A stretch of DNA of 64,000 bases. Source: Angiostrongylus vasorum. Lineage: Eukaryota; Nematoda; Chromadorea; Rhabditida; Metastrongylidae. The notes beneath the pieces were generated by a model. That model was not told the DNA's origin. It made no database searches and saw only the letters and a list, made by a program, of their open reading frames with translations. Each line of letters opens with the position of its first letter. Within the stretch, counting starts at the first letter, position 1. The stretch spans positions 2,294,001-2,358,000 of the forward strand of contig JADANN010000401.1 of NCBI GenBank assembly GCA_018806985.1. The letters are read 5' to 3'. The position numbers and the translations under genes were made by a program. This document shows, in pieces, positions 1-12,900 of the stretch.

Positions 1-1552
1 AGAAAAAAAAACCTGGGCTATCCATCGTCAGTTTCCACATCAGTGGTAGTATAATACTTACAGCAGAAGGAACACTATGTACATATGAAAAAATATCCAG
101 CTAGACGAATCTCAACTGTATTTCATTCAATAGACATTCAGATCAGTTACAGCAACATTGCACTAGGATTATAACAATAGTATTACCCGTAGAAGAAGAA
201 AGGTCTGGAGTGAGCCGGAAGCTCTAGTAAGTGGCATCTATGGAAAATAAAAAAAAGAATCAAGCTTAGGTTCTCGTAATGTTCTATGCTATGGCAGCTC
301 CAGAATATCTTCTGCTAGCTAAAAAATAGAGTCTGTCTATCCATGAAATGCTAATGAAAATCTAGTTAAGACTAGAAATCTTACTGAGACCATCAGAGCT
401 ATGCAAGTTAAGGTAAAAAGGCACCATGTCACATGCGAATGTCAGCCCCAGCATTGATTAGTCCTACATCGTCCTCTGATCAGGGGGTCGCCCAAAAAGT
501 CTTCCACATGCATTTCGTTGACATGCTCTTCGATGAACAGGGAAAAGAATGAAAATAACGTACGAGAGTAGAAAGTAAAGTAAGAAGTAATCGTGACATA
601 ACCGTCAGGGAAATGTCCTTGCCAGAAATTCGAAATCGACGATCGTCGTCGGTTTTTGCTCGAATCGTAGGCGTTTAGCGGTTTGAGTCGCGGCAAAAAC
701 ACACAAAAAGCCATCATTTTTTTTCGTGGAAGGTGGCAAGAATTTCTGGTTTGTCTTTATGTATGTGTGTGTTTGTGTCTTTGGAGCGAAGACCGAAAAA
801 CCGCAAAACATATGGAGAAGAGGGAAGAACGAAAGAATCCGAAGTGCTATTTAACCTATGAAAAGTTGAGAAGCGGGAAGAACGAAAGAATCCGAAATGT
901 TATTTAACCCAAGAAAGGTTCTATGAAGCTAATAAAATGGGACCATAATTTGAATTTTGTGAATATCCTGACGAAAAATTTTAAAAAAAAAGAGCAGAAG
1001 AAGATGAAATCAGAAGGATCTAGATGTCGATTTCTGATGTACGTCATCTGAAAGCTATAAATATATGCTCATTCTTCTGGAGTATATGATAAAAGTGATG
1101 AACGATGCTATATGATTAGATGACCAGAAAAGTTCATAGGACTAAAAATATGAATGATTGGGATGACTGCAGCGCCTCTGTTGTCCTAGCGGATTACGTA
1201 ACTCGATGACTATACGACTTTAAAGGTCGGCACAATACAGACGAACGAATGGCCTACAGAATACACCAACTTTCATCAGAGCAAATCAATCGAACGAACA
1301 GAGAAATAGGCAGACAACAGGTGAATCCGGTGTTCCTGATGTTATTTATTGAGTTCAATCGGAGCGCTAAGCCTTGTAGCCAACCCCTGATCATCAACAC
1401 ATAGTTTCTGGAAAGCTATTATTTCTCTGTGAAGGCTACGTGTTGACCGTATAATGGATAATCAACCGACCGCAATGTTTCTCTATCATTCACACTGGAT
1501 GCGACATTCAAAAATTCGGCCGCATTTTATGTGTGATTATTGGCTTCCCAAC
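1..1552. other. non-coding flank
   Basis: AT-rich sequence with frequent stops in all frames. I see no splice-bounded open frame and no repeat shared with the rest of the window. Positions 820-905 hold a loose direct repeat around the word AGAACGAAAGAATCCGAA. Nothing else can be supported here. Confidence 0.5.
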
Positions 1553-1660
1553 GCTTTACCGCCTCATCGTGGCTGCGTCGTGTTCGTGGGTGTCGGGCTG
1601 CCATGTACAGCGGGGGTATTCATCCGCAAGCAGGGTCTCCCAAGCTGAGAAGTAGTCCGG
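1553..1660 (-). repeat. fragment of ~400 bp repeat family D
   Basis: The stretch running through GTGTCGGGCTGCCATGTAC and the following CAGGGTCTCCCAAGCTGAGA matches, in reverse orientation, the 3' part of the family D copies at 31020 and 58553. Only the last ~110 bases of the family are present. It directly abuts a SINE-A fragment. Confidence 0.5.
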
Positions 1661-1671
1661 CATTGACGCCA

Positions 1672-1925
1672 TGCAATACACATTCGATCTCCACGCCTCA
1701 GGCTCACCAAACTTTCCATCCCTCCGGGTCGGCAAATTGGTAGCAGACTCGTCTGGGCGGATAGCAACACCGACTCGGGCACATCGGTAGGCCACCGCGA
1801 GTCAGCCGTTGTATAGGCCAGATATGCATTTAATGACCTCTAAGAACACTTGATGAAGTCGAATGTACGGCGCATCCATCAGGGATTGACCAACGCCGAG
1901 GGGCTTTTTTTTAATGGACAGCATG
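1672..1925 (+). mobile_element. tRNA-derived SINE-A, 5'-truncated
   Basis: Shares the SINE-A body found in about a dozen other places here: CACCAAACTTTCCATCC, GGTCGGCAAATTGGTA, GGATAGCAACACC, TCGGTAGGCCACCGCGAGTC and the tail GGGATTGACCAACGCCGAG. The tRNA-like head is lost. The protein-like ORFs on both strands here are SINE sequence, not a gene. Confidence 0.6.
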
Positions 1926-3335
1926 GTGGTCGTTCGCTTATATGACTGATCCGAACACTCCCCTTGAAATAACTGGCTTGCTTAATCTGCGGTCTGAGGC
2001 CGAAAGATAAAAAACGCTGGAGAAAATGTTGTTCGCCTATCGATCAAAAAGTACTTAAAAGTTGTTTTCTGCTAGCTTTCGCATCGCAGCCAATTTTTAA
2101 CTTCAACATCTAAACCGTGTTAGTTCAGCTTTTAACGACGAATTGCTAGCCAATGTTGACGAAAACAACCGATTCTTCGCCCACACGATGTAAAATCGCA
2201 CTCGCTAGACCAAACACATTCAAAATGTGATGAAGGTCGACTTCAAGTGTTCCCTTTCAGATTCCTTCAGAAAGAAGATGGATAGGAAACAGTCTCCATT
2301 TGAAGAGGACGTTACCATCAATCCATCAACTGTAAAACTTCCACTGAATAACCCGACAAACCTTAAAAAACGGAGCAGTGGGGCCCACTGGTTTTTTTTT
2401 GGTGGCTTTCCATAGATGGTTCCCTCATTCACAATAAATAAAGTGATTACTCTCGAACAGGAATATATCGCTTTCGAAGAAAACACAGCACGTGTTTAAA
2501 AAAAGAAATGTGATGTTCCAATGATTGTTTGATAAGTTTTCATTATCCGGAATTACTCTTGTGCTATGTTACAACGAAACTAATGAAGGCTAATGATTCC
2601 TTGCGTAGATGAGATGGGATGTTAACATAAACAGTGAAGAGTTTTTTGAACAAAGAAAAAAAAGTTGGATAAAGCTTGAATGACCAGTCTTACTCCAACT
2701 GAACCAGGTAGAAAAATGAGTGATGAATTAGGTGAATGGATGACATTTGGTGTGCGGTAAGTACAAAGACATCACGTAAACCGGTCAAATTCGAAACACA
2801 GTCAACTAGAAAAACCGGAGTGAGAAGGGGGAGAGGGAAAGCGGTCAAGGTTCGTTATCGAAACCGGATTTGTGTACAGGAAATGACTGGTCATCATTAT
2901 CGATAGGTGAGGCTTTTTCACTAATACGGTTTTTCCTTTTGTTCGTTGCGTAAGTTTTCGATACATCGAAGTTGCTCGATTCTTCAAACCTCTACAAGAA
3001 GCATCGACAAGAAGAATGGTCAGCTTTTTGATAGGTGTGGTAAAGGAGTCAAAGATTTGAATGTGTCAAATTCAGAAGAAGACGATTCTTTGGAACCACA
3101 CAAACGATGAATTAAATTAACAATCTATGAGATCTGGAGTTCTTGTTGAATGAATTCAAGTCAAGCCTAATTGCTTACCTCATTGGGACATTATGGATAT
3201 CATATGATGTATGGATATTATATGATTTGTTTGTTTGTTTACATGTTTGTGTTCAACTGAGGAAGATCGGGTTCGATGCGAGACGAAGACGCCACATCGA
3301 GAAGAGGAACAACTGTGGACCATCGACAAGGATCG
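1926..3335. other. non-coding interval
   Basis: No open frame has both a good acceptor and a good donor. A short A-rich to T-rich palindromic stretch lies around 2330-2410. No gene is called. Confidence 0.4.
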
Positions 3336-3376
3336 TCGGCTCTGGTGAAGACGAAGACGTCGAAACGTTAGTAGAA
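3336..3376 (+). ncRNA. hammerhead-like motif, family 2, degenerate
   Basis: Order is TCGGCT, CTGGTGA, A, stem II GACG-AAGA-CGTC, then GAAACGTTA. Stem II and GAAA are intact. The conserved CTGANGA box carries A to G at its fourth base, and the 3' stem I strand (AGTAGA) no longer matches TCGGCT. The upstream sequence (CATCGA..GGATCGTCGG) and downstream tail (TCTCGTGTAAGCTCAA) match the family 2 copies at 14509, 27930 and 51636. Probably an inactive relic. Confidence 0.5.
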
Positions 3377-4544
3377 TAAACATCTCTCTCAATCTCGTGT
3401 AAGCTCAATAATTTAAACGTTGTTGATTATCGAAAAACGTTTCTATCTCTAATATACGAAGATCTAACAATTTGCATGAACGTTTAAAAAACGTCATATA
3501 TCAAGAAGAGGATTGATTAAAAAAATTAGCCCACTTGGAAACTGTATCATGTTAGCTCAAAAAAAAGAACTCATTAATTATATCTGAGTCGAGGGAAAAG
3601 ATCTGTATCTTTCTTATCGTTCTCCAATAACGAACAGAAAATGCTTCAGAAGAGAATCAGTGAAGGGTCAAGGTGACTGGAAAGCGTATCCCAAAACTCT
3701 TTTACACTCCAGCAAGATGAGGAGTGACATTGATGAGATTGAGTACGGCATAATCAGGACAGATTCGACCTCTAGATAGCCTTGCAAAGATTAGCGACAT
3801 ATTTGAACTGTGGAGAACCGGTACGTTTAAATTCTTCATCGGTCATAAAAATGAGTACACCATAGACAGCAGACAGGAGGTCGACTGACTACCATAATCA
3901 TCTTAAATCGTCGTCAAACATTCAGGTGGAGTACAGCAGTGTTCGACCAAGCCGAACCCACTAGTTTCGGTGACAAACTGATGTATCTGAATCATCTTTT
4001 GCAAATCGATCAATACTACATATAACGATAACTAGACGAAGAAAAGTGGATTCCATAGTTCCGGTTAAGCTATCTAAACCACTCATATGTAATATATGCA
4101 AGGAGATGACGATAGCAACGATATTCGCGTCGAGATTAGCTCTTGACCCTCAAACATTGAGCATGTGGTCAATGTGGTTACGCCATGAGGTCAAAGAAAT
4201 AAAGGAGGACATATGGAAAGCAGTGTTTAGGATTTATTCGAATCTAAGGTCACATGGACAAAACACGAGGAGAGGGAAAGAGAAAAGAAAGGAAACGAAT
4301 AGAAGAGAGGAAGAAGGGAAAGAATATGAAAGAATGAGGCACTAGTGTGGTGTTTGCACATTTAATATATAAGATGTATTATTATATCAGATTTTAGATG
4401 AACACTTCATAATGGTTTAGCATTTCTTTAAAGAAGTGAGCAACTAATGTGGAAGGCATTTCGTGAAGCATATTACTGAGTGATTAGAACTTCACTACAT
4501 GACCAAGGAAAATTTTGTCGTCATCATATAGATATACACTTATA

Positions 4545-4755
4545 CATACGTATGTGTACACGTATGTCTGTATGTATGTGTATATATGAGTCTGTATATG
4601 CATATGTAACTGTTTTTGCGTTTTCATGTTTTAATGTGCTTTTGTATGCATGTGTGTGTACGTGTGTATGTATGTGTGTATGTATACATATCGATATGCG
4701 CGTATGCGTGCATGTTTGTATGTCTGTGCCTGAATGTTCTTGTTTGTATGTGTGT
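4545..4755. repeat. TG/TATG-rich low-complexity tract
   Basis: Repeated TATGTATGTG, TGTGTGTA and GTATGTAC words dominate about 200 bases. The Cys/Val/Tyr-rich open frame through it is a by-product of the repeat. Confidence 0.7.
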
Positions 4756-5689
4756 TATGTTTTCCAGAAAATTACTGAGAAAAAGAAGCACATGAACCGA
4801 TGAAGACGCCTGAAGCTGTGCTGCAGTCAGTCCTTTTGGAGGCACTTTCTCATGTTAGCCGGAGCGTTTGAATTTGGTATTTACCACCAATGTATATGTT
4901 CGCTTAGGCGATCTCTCCGATAGAGGGTGATAACATCATACCTCCTCTAAGAATACACTTTTGAAAAGTTCCCATAAGATTTTTGTCCGCCCAATCAAGA
5001 TTTAGGAGATCTAAAATGAGGAGCAAAAGAAAAAATACCGAAGATGAGTAGTCACAGCAAAATTGTGCATGGAGAAGATTTTCCCATCCAGCTTAACAGC
5101 AAGAGCATCATCATCATCAGTGTTCAATTTCTCACAACCTCGACGATAGTTACGATAGTTTAACTAGTTCAAAAATCACTCAGCATATGACGCTATGTGG
5201 AAATCAACGATTAAATAAAGAAGAAAAAGCAGGTAGTTAGACTACAGAGAAAAAATAGAGAAAAGAGAAAAATAAACAGGAAGGAATGAAAGTATCACAT
5301 CCTATTAGCTATGAATATACGAAATGATGATGGTTAGCGAAGAAGAAAGAGAAACATCTGAGAAATCAACCATGCAATTTTGCGTAGTGTGGGAAGATTG
5401 GTGTTAGACACGACGACACACGTGGTGTGATCCGATTGTCAGACACTCAGCCGGTAGTGGGAATTCCAAACGACAGAATTAGCTCGGAAGAAAGGAACCA
5501 ACCGGACGAGCATTCTTGAACTCGGATCTCATCGTTTTCTAGAACGCATAGGAAAAAATCACTGCAGAAACTAATAAATTCAATCCCACCCACGAATTAT
5601 TGACGGAATTCGCCCGATAATGCTAGCTCATTTATCTATATGATCTCATAAACTGATCTTTTTGAGCTGATGCGAGGTTGGTATAGGTT

Positions 5690-5700
5690 TTCGTTGTTGT

Positions 5701-5731
<31 letters not shown>

Positions 5732-5789
5732 AGTGTTGTTGGTCGATGGCTGACGTTTCGATGATTTCGCCTTCCTCAGCCGTGCTGTT
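5690..5789 (-). mobile_element. relic of ribozyme foldback element: TTG-repeat arm plus hammerhead-like motif
   Basis: A (TTG)n tract (5692-5742) is followed by the antisense motif. On the minus strand this reads GGCTGAGGA, AGGCGAAATCATC, GAAACGTC, AGCC. The GAAACGTC/AGCC half is intact, but CT is missing where stem I meets CTGANGA. Left flank words (GAGCTGATGCGAGGTTGGTAT) match the arms of the complete element at 31881-32301. No opposite arm is visible. Confidence 0.5.
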
Positions 5790-6218
5790 ACGAGGGGGAC
5801 TGCTCGCGTGTTGTTCACGTGAGGAGCGCTTCAGAAAAGATCATCGTTAAAGAATTCATCACAGTTAGGTTACCAGTGCTGCTTGTAGGACTGTTCTACT
5901 TGTTGGCGCGGTTTGTAAGTATCGACCATGAATCGGAACCTTTTCGTTGAAGTGAATTGAATGGGACAAAGAACAAGGACTACCTGTGAACTGTATGGAT
6001 GTGGATGTGAGTGTGCATCCATCACCTTCCGTAATGTTTTTGTCTCCCTTATGATTCTCGTCATTTTTGCTGTGTGAACAAACCATGAATGCGTAAGATG
6101 GACGGTCATTGCGTAACACCTACGTATTCAAATGTTTGAATCGTTCAGCCAGACTTAAATGTTTTCTCATCATACTTAGCCGTGAACCTCATCATCATCT
6201 CAACTATCAAAGGACACG

Positions 6219-6296
6219 GAGAGAGAGAGAAAGAGAGAGAAAGAGAGAGAAAGAGAGAAAGAGAGAAAGAGAGAAAGAGAGAAAGAGAGAAAGAGA
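6219..6296. repeat. (GA)n / GAAAGAGA microsatellite
   Basis: About 78 bases composed almost only of GAGAGA and GAAAGAGA units. Charged and Ser/Leu-rich ORFs overlapping it on both strands are artefacts. Confidence 0.9.
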
Positions 6297-9060
6297 CGGT
6301 CATCAAGTCATCAACGTGTCTAGGTGAAGAAGTTCCATGCAATTACAAATTAAATAGTTCTGTAGTGGTCAAAAATTGATTAAAACTTACGACATGGAAG
6401 AAAGCATACCATATCGGACTAGAACACTATGAGTTATCAGTGAACAAAGAACTTTTAAGGTTAGAGGAAAGAGAACGGCAAAGTGATTGACAAGAAGATT
6501 AGAAGACACCTTACTGACGTTTGTACCAAATTTGCAAGCGTGATCATATCAAAAATCATTTTGTGACAAAAAAGACATAAAAGAAGCACTTTTAAAATAT
6601 TTTTAATCAATTTGCTGCTGGTACTTTTTAATGGCCACCACCGTTGTCATTGTGAGTCACATATGGCTCACACAAGCTGTCAAGTGTTTCTTTTAAAGGT
6701 TTGTATTGCTTTCAATGCGTTAATGAAAAAATTTTGTTACACATTCAAGAAAATAATTCGTGAATATTATGCTAGCAAAAATGGGTTCTATTTGATTGAG
6801 TGCGGGCTTATATGTGCAGATAGTGCTATCTGCTGCTTCGTCGAAAGTATGTCGCCTTTATCCTCTCTAGACGTTTTCTTTTTCTTCTGCGCATGTCTCC
6901 TTCTATTCCATATTTTCTTATTTATATTACTACAAGTTATTACTGTTCAAGGGATGGTGGCACATTTTGGTTGTCCTACCAAATTCATTTTTTTTTTGAG
7001 AAATGTTCTTTTACCTATTTTCTGTCGAAGGCTTACCACACTACTTGACTAAACCTGGATCTTGACTACGACGTAATGATCACCAACCAGTTTGGTGGTG
7101 GTCCTAGCTGAAGCAGAACGCAATGCCGCCCTTGTGCACCTGCAACTAGTCATTGAGAGGTGAGAACATTCGAAAAGCAACTACGGTGGCGAAATGGAAC
7201 ATAAATAGAACAGATAGACACAACAGGAGAACAGAGATGAATATGAATAGAATTTGACTACCTCTATAGAGTTTCGCACACTTTATTTTCTGAGTCACCT
7301 GACGAACCTGTCTAAAAACGTTTTAGACCTTATCAATCACCCAGATGAACTCGAGACGCTAGCTGTAATTTAGATATAATTTTATTTGCATTTGTATCCA
7401 CGTGTACGTGTATATATTTACATATAAATGTACATAACCTATTGAAAGCCATATGTTACTTTTTATCAATGCTTCACGTGTCTGCTATGATAGTGAATCA
7501 TCTTTGAGAGTGAAGACAAGGAACCGACAGAAAAACTTAGGATAACAAATCTGTAACGAATCACGTTGATAAAGAAATTGAGACAAAAAGGATAAACTGA
7601 AGGTCTTGCAACGAAATATAAAATCGGAAAAGTGTGTGACGATCGACGAAACGCGTTGAAAGAAGATGAGAATGCTATCTGGGAATACAGAAAAGCTAAT
7701 GAGGCGGTATGGGTAGACAAGAAGAGGATTTAGATAATTACTGGGAAATCAGAATAAAGTCAAGGATTCCATGTAGGAACAGAGGATGAAGATTGGCTAA
7801 CCATGTGGAAGCACAGGAAGAGCGGTTCTCTTCCATGTTGGCCTTCTACAACGATAGGTAATGATGGTGTCTACGAAATCACATACGCGGACAGGTTTTT
7901 CTACCAACAATTGGCTTCGGCTCATTTGCATAATGAGGCACACTAAGCCAAACTGGTTCAACCCGAGATTTTACTTTTTAAGCAGTAACGTTTCCAATTT
8001 AAATTTGTGACGATTTGAAAGGAACGAAAACATCTACGATCTATCTCTATGAAATACATCACTAAGGTAAGCTATAGCTAAGGAAACATCGTGTGAATGA
8101 ACAACTTCAGATCTTTTCAGTGAGCACTGAAGGTGACTGTAGTCTTAGGGAAGCACCAAGAAGTACTTCATTTAATTTATCTAGGACGTCGGAATTTCTG
8201 CAGACGCGATTGAATCGCAGAAAGTAGAGAGTACATAAAAAAAGTTATCTCTAGGAAAAAAAAGTGTAGAAAACAGTGGAAGTCTTCCGATAAGTCAGAT
8301 TCAAATCACAGATCGTCTCCGCTTCGTTACTGATTCACTGCAGTCTCACCGTAAGCGTTAGTCTCATAAGTAGTAACGATACGGCCGGGGAAGGTGGCGC
8401 TTCTTTCATTGTTGGCATCGCAGAAATGTCATCACGTCATACTGACCGGGCGGACAGACAGTGAGATCCGGCCCATGTTACGGTGATTTTGAAAGAGGTT
8501 ATTGTCTGGCAAACTCATCTCACTGCCGATGTGCTCGTTAGCGGCATTGAACATCTCAAATTTACGAACAACAGTTACTTGTCGATCCATGAATGCCCAG
8601 CACCGTCGTCACCTTCAACTCGTATTGGATTCGATTTTCTGTCATCAGGACTACGATAGTTTCACTTAAGAGGAAAGCATTTCATGTCGTTTCTCCACAT
8701 TCTAATTCTTCTTTAACGAATCGTCATTTTTCTTTCCAGTCGCTTACTTCTCTAATCATATTTTAGATTCTTCATGAAGAAGAATCTTGTATTAATTCTA
8801 ATAATGCGGTCTATAAGTATCTTACGGTTTATCTGGTACAGAACTAAGCTCGAACAGAAAGAAAAAACTTCTCATTATACGATTTCAGAGTACTCTGTGA
8901 AGAAAGAGTCTCCTGCGTGAAAAAAAAAGAACGCGGACTTCAGTTTTTCGTTGGATAGAAAGGATTTCTACAGTTGCAAACATGTTCTCACCAACTGCCC
9001 CTCTAAGCCGACAAGAGGTTGGTATATATGTTCTTACTGTTGTTGTTGTCTTTATTCAAT

Positions 9061-9097
9061 GGCTGACGTCTCAGCCACTTCGCCTTCCTCAGAGCTC
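9061..9097 (-). ncRNA. hammerhead-like motif, PLE family, antisense
   Basis: On the minus strand: AGCT, CTGAGGA, A, GGCGAAGTGGCT, GAGACGTC, AGCC. The CTGANGA box and GACGTC/AGCC are recognisable; GAAA has become GAGA. A short TTG tract lies just upstream on the + strand, as in the foldback elements. Likely an inactive fragment. Confidence 0.45.
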
Positions 9098-9810
9098 GGA
9101 CGTTTGAAATGTAACAGTAGCACCGCAGTTCGGTGGATTACACAGTATTAATGAAGACCCAGCATACGAAAAAGACCCCAATTTTGGAAAACCACCCACC
9201 CTGCCGTTGGACCACCCGTGTGTTGTTCACGATTAGTGTCATTTCCACAGTTTTACATAGTGGTTTTTCGACGACTTCCTCTTCTTCATAGTCACTGACT
9301 TTGATTGCGGCTTTCCGCCAATTCAACTCCAGTACATTTACTATTTTGTTATTACACTATTAGTGCACTACAACATTTCAGCAATAGAATGAAGTCACAA
9401 GAAAACTGAGAAAATTTAAAGTACAGCAGAGAAACATCTGAGAAACAATATCGTTCAGCTAACAAAGCTGAACAGATGAGGTCCGATGATTTCTCTTCGG
9501 TAAGCGATTGCGGAGCGGAGAGCGTTTTTATCCTCGTTTTTTGGATAGCTATTGCTAGATGCGTGTTCAAAGCCACTAAACCTTTCCGGCCTTCGATTTG
9601 AATGGTTTTTTAGCTTCTCTTTCGGATGATGTTTCTTTCATTTGACGTATGCTTTGTTTTTTCCACATTCACATGAAATTATACACGCTGATGTTGGAAG
9701 TGTTTGATGAGTTCGCATGGGAGCTTCGAAAAGTTCTAGAAGAAAAATAAAAAAAAGTCAGAAGATCTACCAATTTTTATGGCTCTGACTTGATAATTCA
9801 CTGTATCCTT

Positions 9811-9975
9811 AATGAGCAAACACCAGGTTGTTACTTTATTCTTCCCACTTATTCAAGAATTCGCCTATTTGCTTATTAAAGAATAAAATTACAACCTCAT
9901 GCTTGCTCATTAACAATACAGTGAATTATTTGTTCAATGCCAAGGTTAATAGAAAGTCTGCCTTGGGAACTACTC
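9811..9975 (+). mobile_element. foldback relic with PLE-type terminal tail
   Basis: AATGAGCAAACACCAGGTTG (9811) is the inverted counterpart of the stretch ending CAACCTCATGCTTGCTCATT (about 9911). The downstream tail GGTTAATAGAAAGTCTGCC (9948) is the terminal tail of the PLE copies and foldback elements in this window. The ribozyme core is missing, so this is an internally deleted copy. Confidence 0.45.
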
Positions 9976-12900
9976 AGACTCAAGATCTGTTTCGTAGGAC
10001 GATTGAATGTGGACTAGATCCACCGGTTCCCCGGTTTTCCAAGACTAACGCTGAATGTGATAGGACATTTTTTTTAGATTTAGGGAATCATTTGTTGGTG
10101 TGTTGGGCTCTTATCTCAAATGACGATGCCTTGTCGATACAACCATAGAAAGACTCTCCGCAAAACAAAAAGGATACTGATACTGAGCTGAACGAACGAT
10201 ATTCAAAGTCGACCACAATTTATCCTATTTGAACAGCATGCTCTTATATCATCAAAGAGTTATTAGAACTAATAAGTCAAAGATTTATTAGAAGGGCTCT
10301 GAGAACCTGTTTGAATACAAATGGCATTTCTCGATAAAAAGTCCATGTACATAAGTATTAACATGAAAAATAACAGAGGAAAAACGATAACGTTGCACAA
10401 TCGACATCAAAACTGGCCGAATCTTTGCTATAATATAACCATAGGCAACAGAAATAGCAATTGCAGAAAATCCTGGACATGATGGATAGTTATCCATGAC
10501 TCAGTAACATGCTGTTCGTTGAATATTCAAAGCACCGCTGTACATCTGTCAGCTTAATCTGCAAGCCTTCGCGAGAACCATTTCTCTTTTTCATCTATAC
10601 AACACAATGGCTTTCACAATTCTTTTCCTCATCGTTAAGACACTAAGACTTTTTCGATTCTCTTCTTCGTCTATAGCGCATAAAGGTCTCTTTCTATCTC
10701 CTGACGATGTCTGCATGGTTGACTGTCAGAAGTCAAACCAAATAAAGAATGGCTGGATACAATACACCACTACTCGATCTGACCAGCTCTCTTAAAGCCC
10801 GCCTAAGTTTGGAAAATGTGTGAGCAAACAAAACTATACAGAAAGCTCATTTTCTTTGATTAAGACAGTGTACACGGTACTCTTCTCAATTCTCCGCCTT
10901 AGTTTTTACTTTGTGAGTAGAGTAGTAGGAATAGACTCTATTGTAAAGCAAAAAGAATTGCATTAGTATACCGATAACTACAGGAAATATTGGAAATCAC
11001 AGCTTAGAAACACCGTAAAGCCTTGTCACTACGTTATTTTCTAAGCCCTAAAAGGTATGATATTATAGCTGAGGTTATAATTTCATTTTTTGAGCTGTTA
11101 AGAAATTGAAATTTCGTCAAAGAAGACGAAGGAAAGCGACATTCGGTGATTCATCGCATTCAGAAAACAACAAACCTTACTATGAACTTAGAGAGTTCAG
11201 CTTTCGAGCTGAAGGTGAAGGCTAAAGCGAAACCTTGATCTTCAAGCAATTAAAAAGCTCAGCTACTAACTTGGAAATCGTTCGACGGTTGTTTACTCCA
11301 GATAATTGTTTTCTTTCACTTTACTCTCGCTGCATTAAAGACAAGAGACAGATTTTCAATCAATATTCATCTTAGTTATTTTTTCACTTTGGTTTTAAAA
11401 AGCGAGATAATATTAAGCCAGAGTTTCATGAGATTGAACGCACCGAATGCAACACTTTTCCTACAAGTTTCTTATCCTCGTAGGTCTATGAGAATGGTCT
11501 GTGGTCTATGGTATCACTACGGTGAACTAAATTGTTTAAAAAAACCTTCATATTCTTTAGTAGAAAACGATTAGCAGAAGGACTTGTGAAAAATGACGTA
11601 ACATATACCTAATTAAAAAGCTTGATGAAGCTAAATTTTCATACTATAATTTCTTATACTATTCATTTGAAGCCTTATTCTGTACTACTTCTGTGAAGGA
11701 TCTAACAATTAAGAAAGGAAAGAAAGAAAGGCAGCATCATGATAGTCTTATCTTTATGGTTATATCCGTAGTTCCAAAATAAACACCAGAAAATGCTGAA
11801 TGAGCATAGTTGTTGGAAAACTCTCACATGGCTGATAACAACTGATCAACGCGTATGGAACAGTGTTCACTAGAACAACGACCACATAAAATACGACACT
11901 GAAAACTCATTAAGAACCGGGTGGTCACAAAACGGGATGCATAGGACTACCAGACTTTCTTGTCTTTCAGTGGAGATTATGATAATGAAGTTCCAGTGAC
12001 AACAGTTGATAAGAAGGAAAAATGAAAAAAATGCTGATGAAAAACTGAAAATACAGAAAGTATTCGATTTCGGGCAAAGATTTCAGGAGCTCGAGTAAAG
12101 CGCCGATAAAATTTTAAGCATCCAGATATACCAGATAAAGAGTTCATACGATCTTCTGTTAGGGTGTTACTAAAGAGTAAATGAATACAAGAGAGCTATG
12201 AAGAAGGATTCAAATCTGCCGACGGCGACAGACTGTCAATGAAGAAGAAAAGCCAGGCACAGAGAAGGGGCGTGGCCGAATGGAGGATCACTGGCTTGTC
12301 ACAGAGGACCATTACAATTTCCTTTCGGTATTACCCGAACAATGGACGTAGCGGAAGTGGAATACTACACAGCACCGTAATATCACCTGATTTTTCTTTA
12401 GAGGACCAAATTTCCTTTGTTGATTCAATTATTACACTAGAGCATCTTTATGCCCAGAGAGAGAAGGACATAGAGGACATTTGCCTTATATAGCAAAAAA
12501 TTAGACCATTTAATGCATAGTATAAATACTATGACACTTATTGTGTCACGAAAGCTACTTATATTTTTCCACCGCACTCTGATTGCTGTGACAAAAGCAG
12601 AACGACTAAAGCTCTCACATCGCTTCCTTATCACTCCGCTTAACAAATATTGATCGGAGGCAAAGTGAACGTGATCAGTTCTATTGATTATTTTGCTTCT
12701 CATAAGAGTTAAATATATGAGACTAGAAGAAACCCTGTAAGATTTGAGCAATATCTGTCCAATAATGAATATAGCAATGCTAAGGGAGTAGTTTAACGAA
12801 GATTTCATTAGAAACATTTAATTAACTATATGGCACAATAAGATACCGGGAAGGAGAAAATTTTTGAAAAATTCTACTGAGAATATGAAAAAGGATGACA

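Noticed and set aside
6612..7052. 146-codon + strand open frame
   Set aside because: Phe/Leu-rich from T-rich sequence, without splice sites, conserved motif or start context. It could be chance in AT-rich DNA.
12437..12817. 126-codon minus-strand open frame with hydrophobic stretches
   Set aside because: No transmembrane pattern typical of a family, no splice signals, and a competing + strand frame. Not supportable as a gene.
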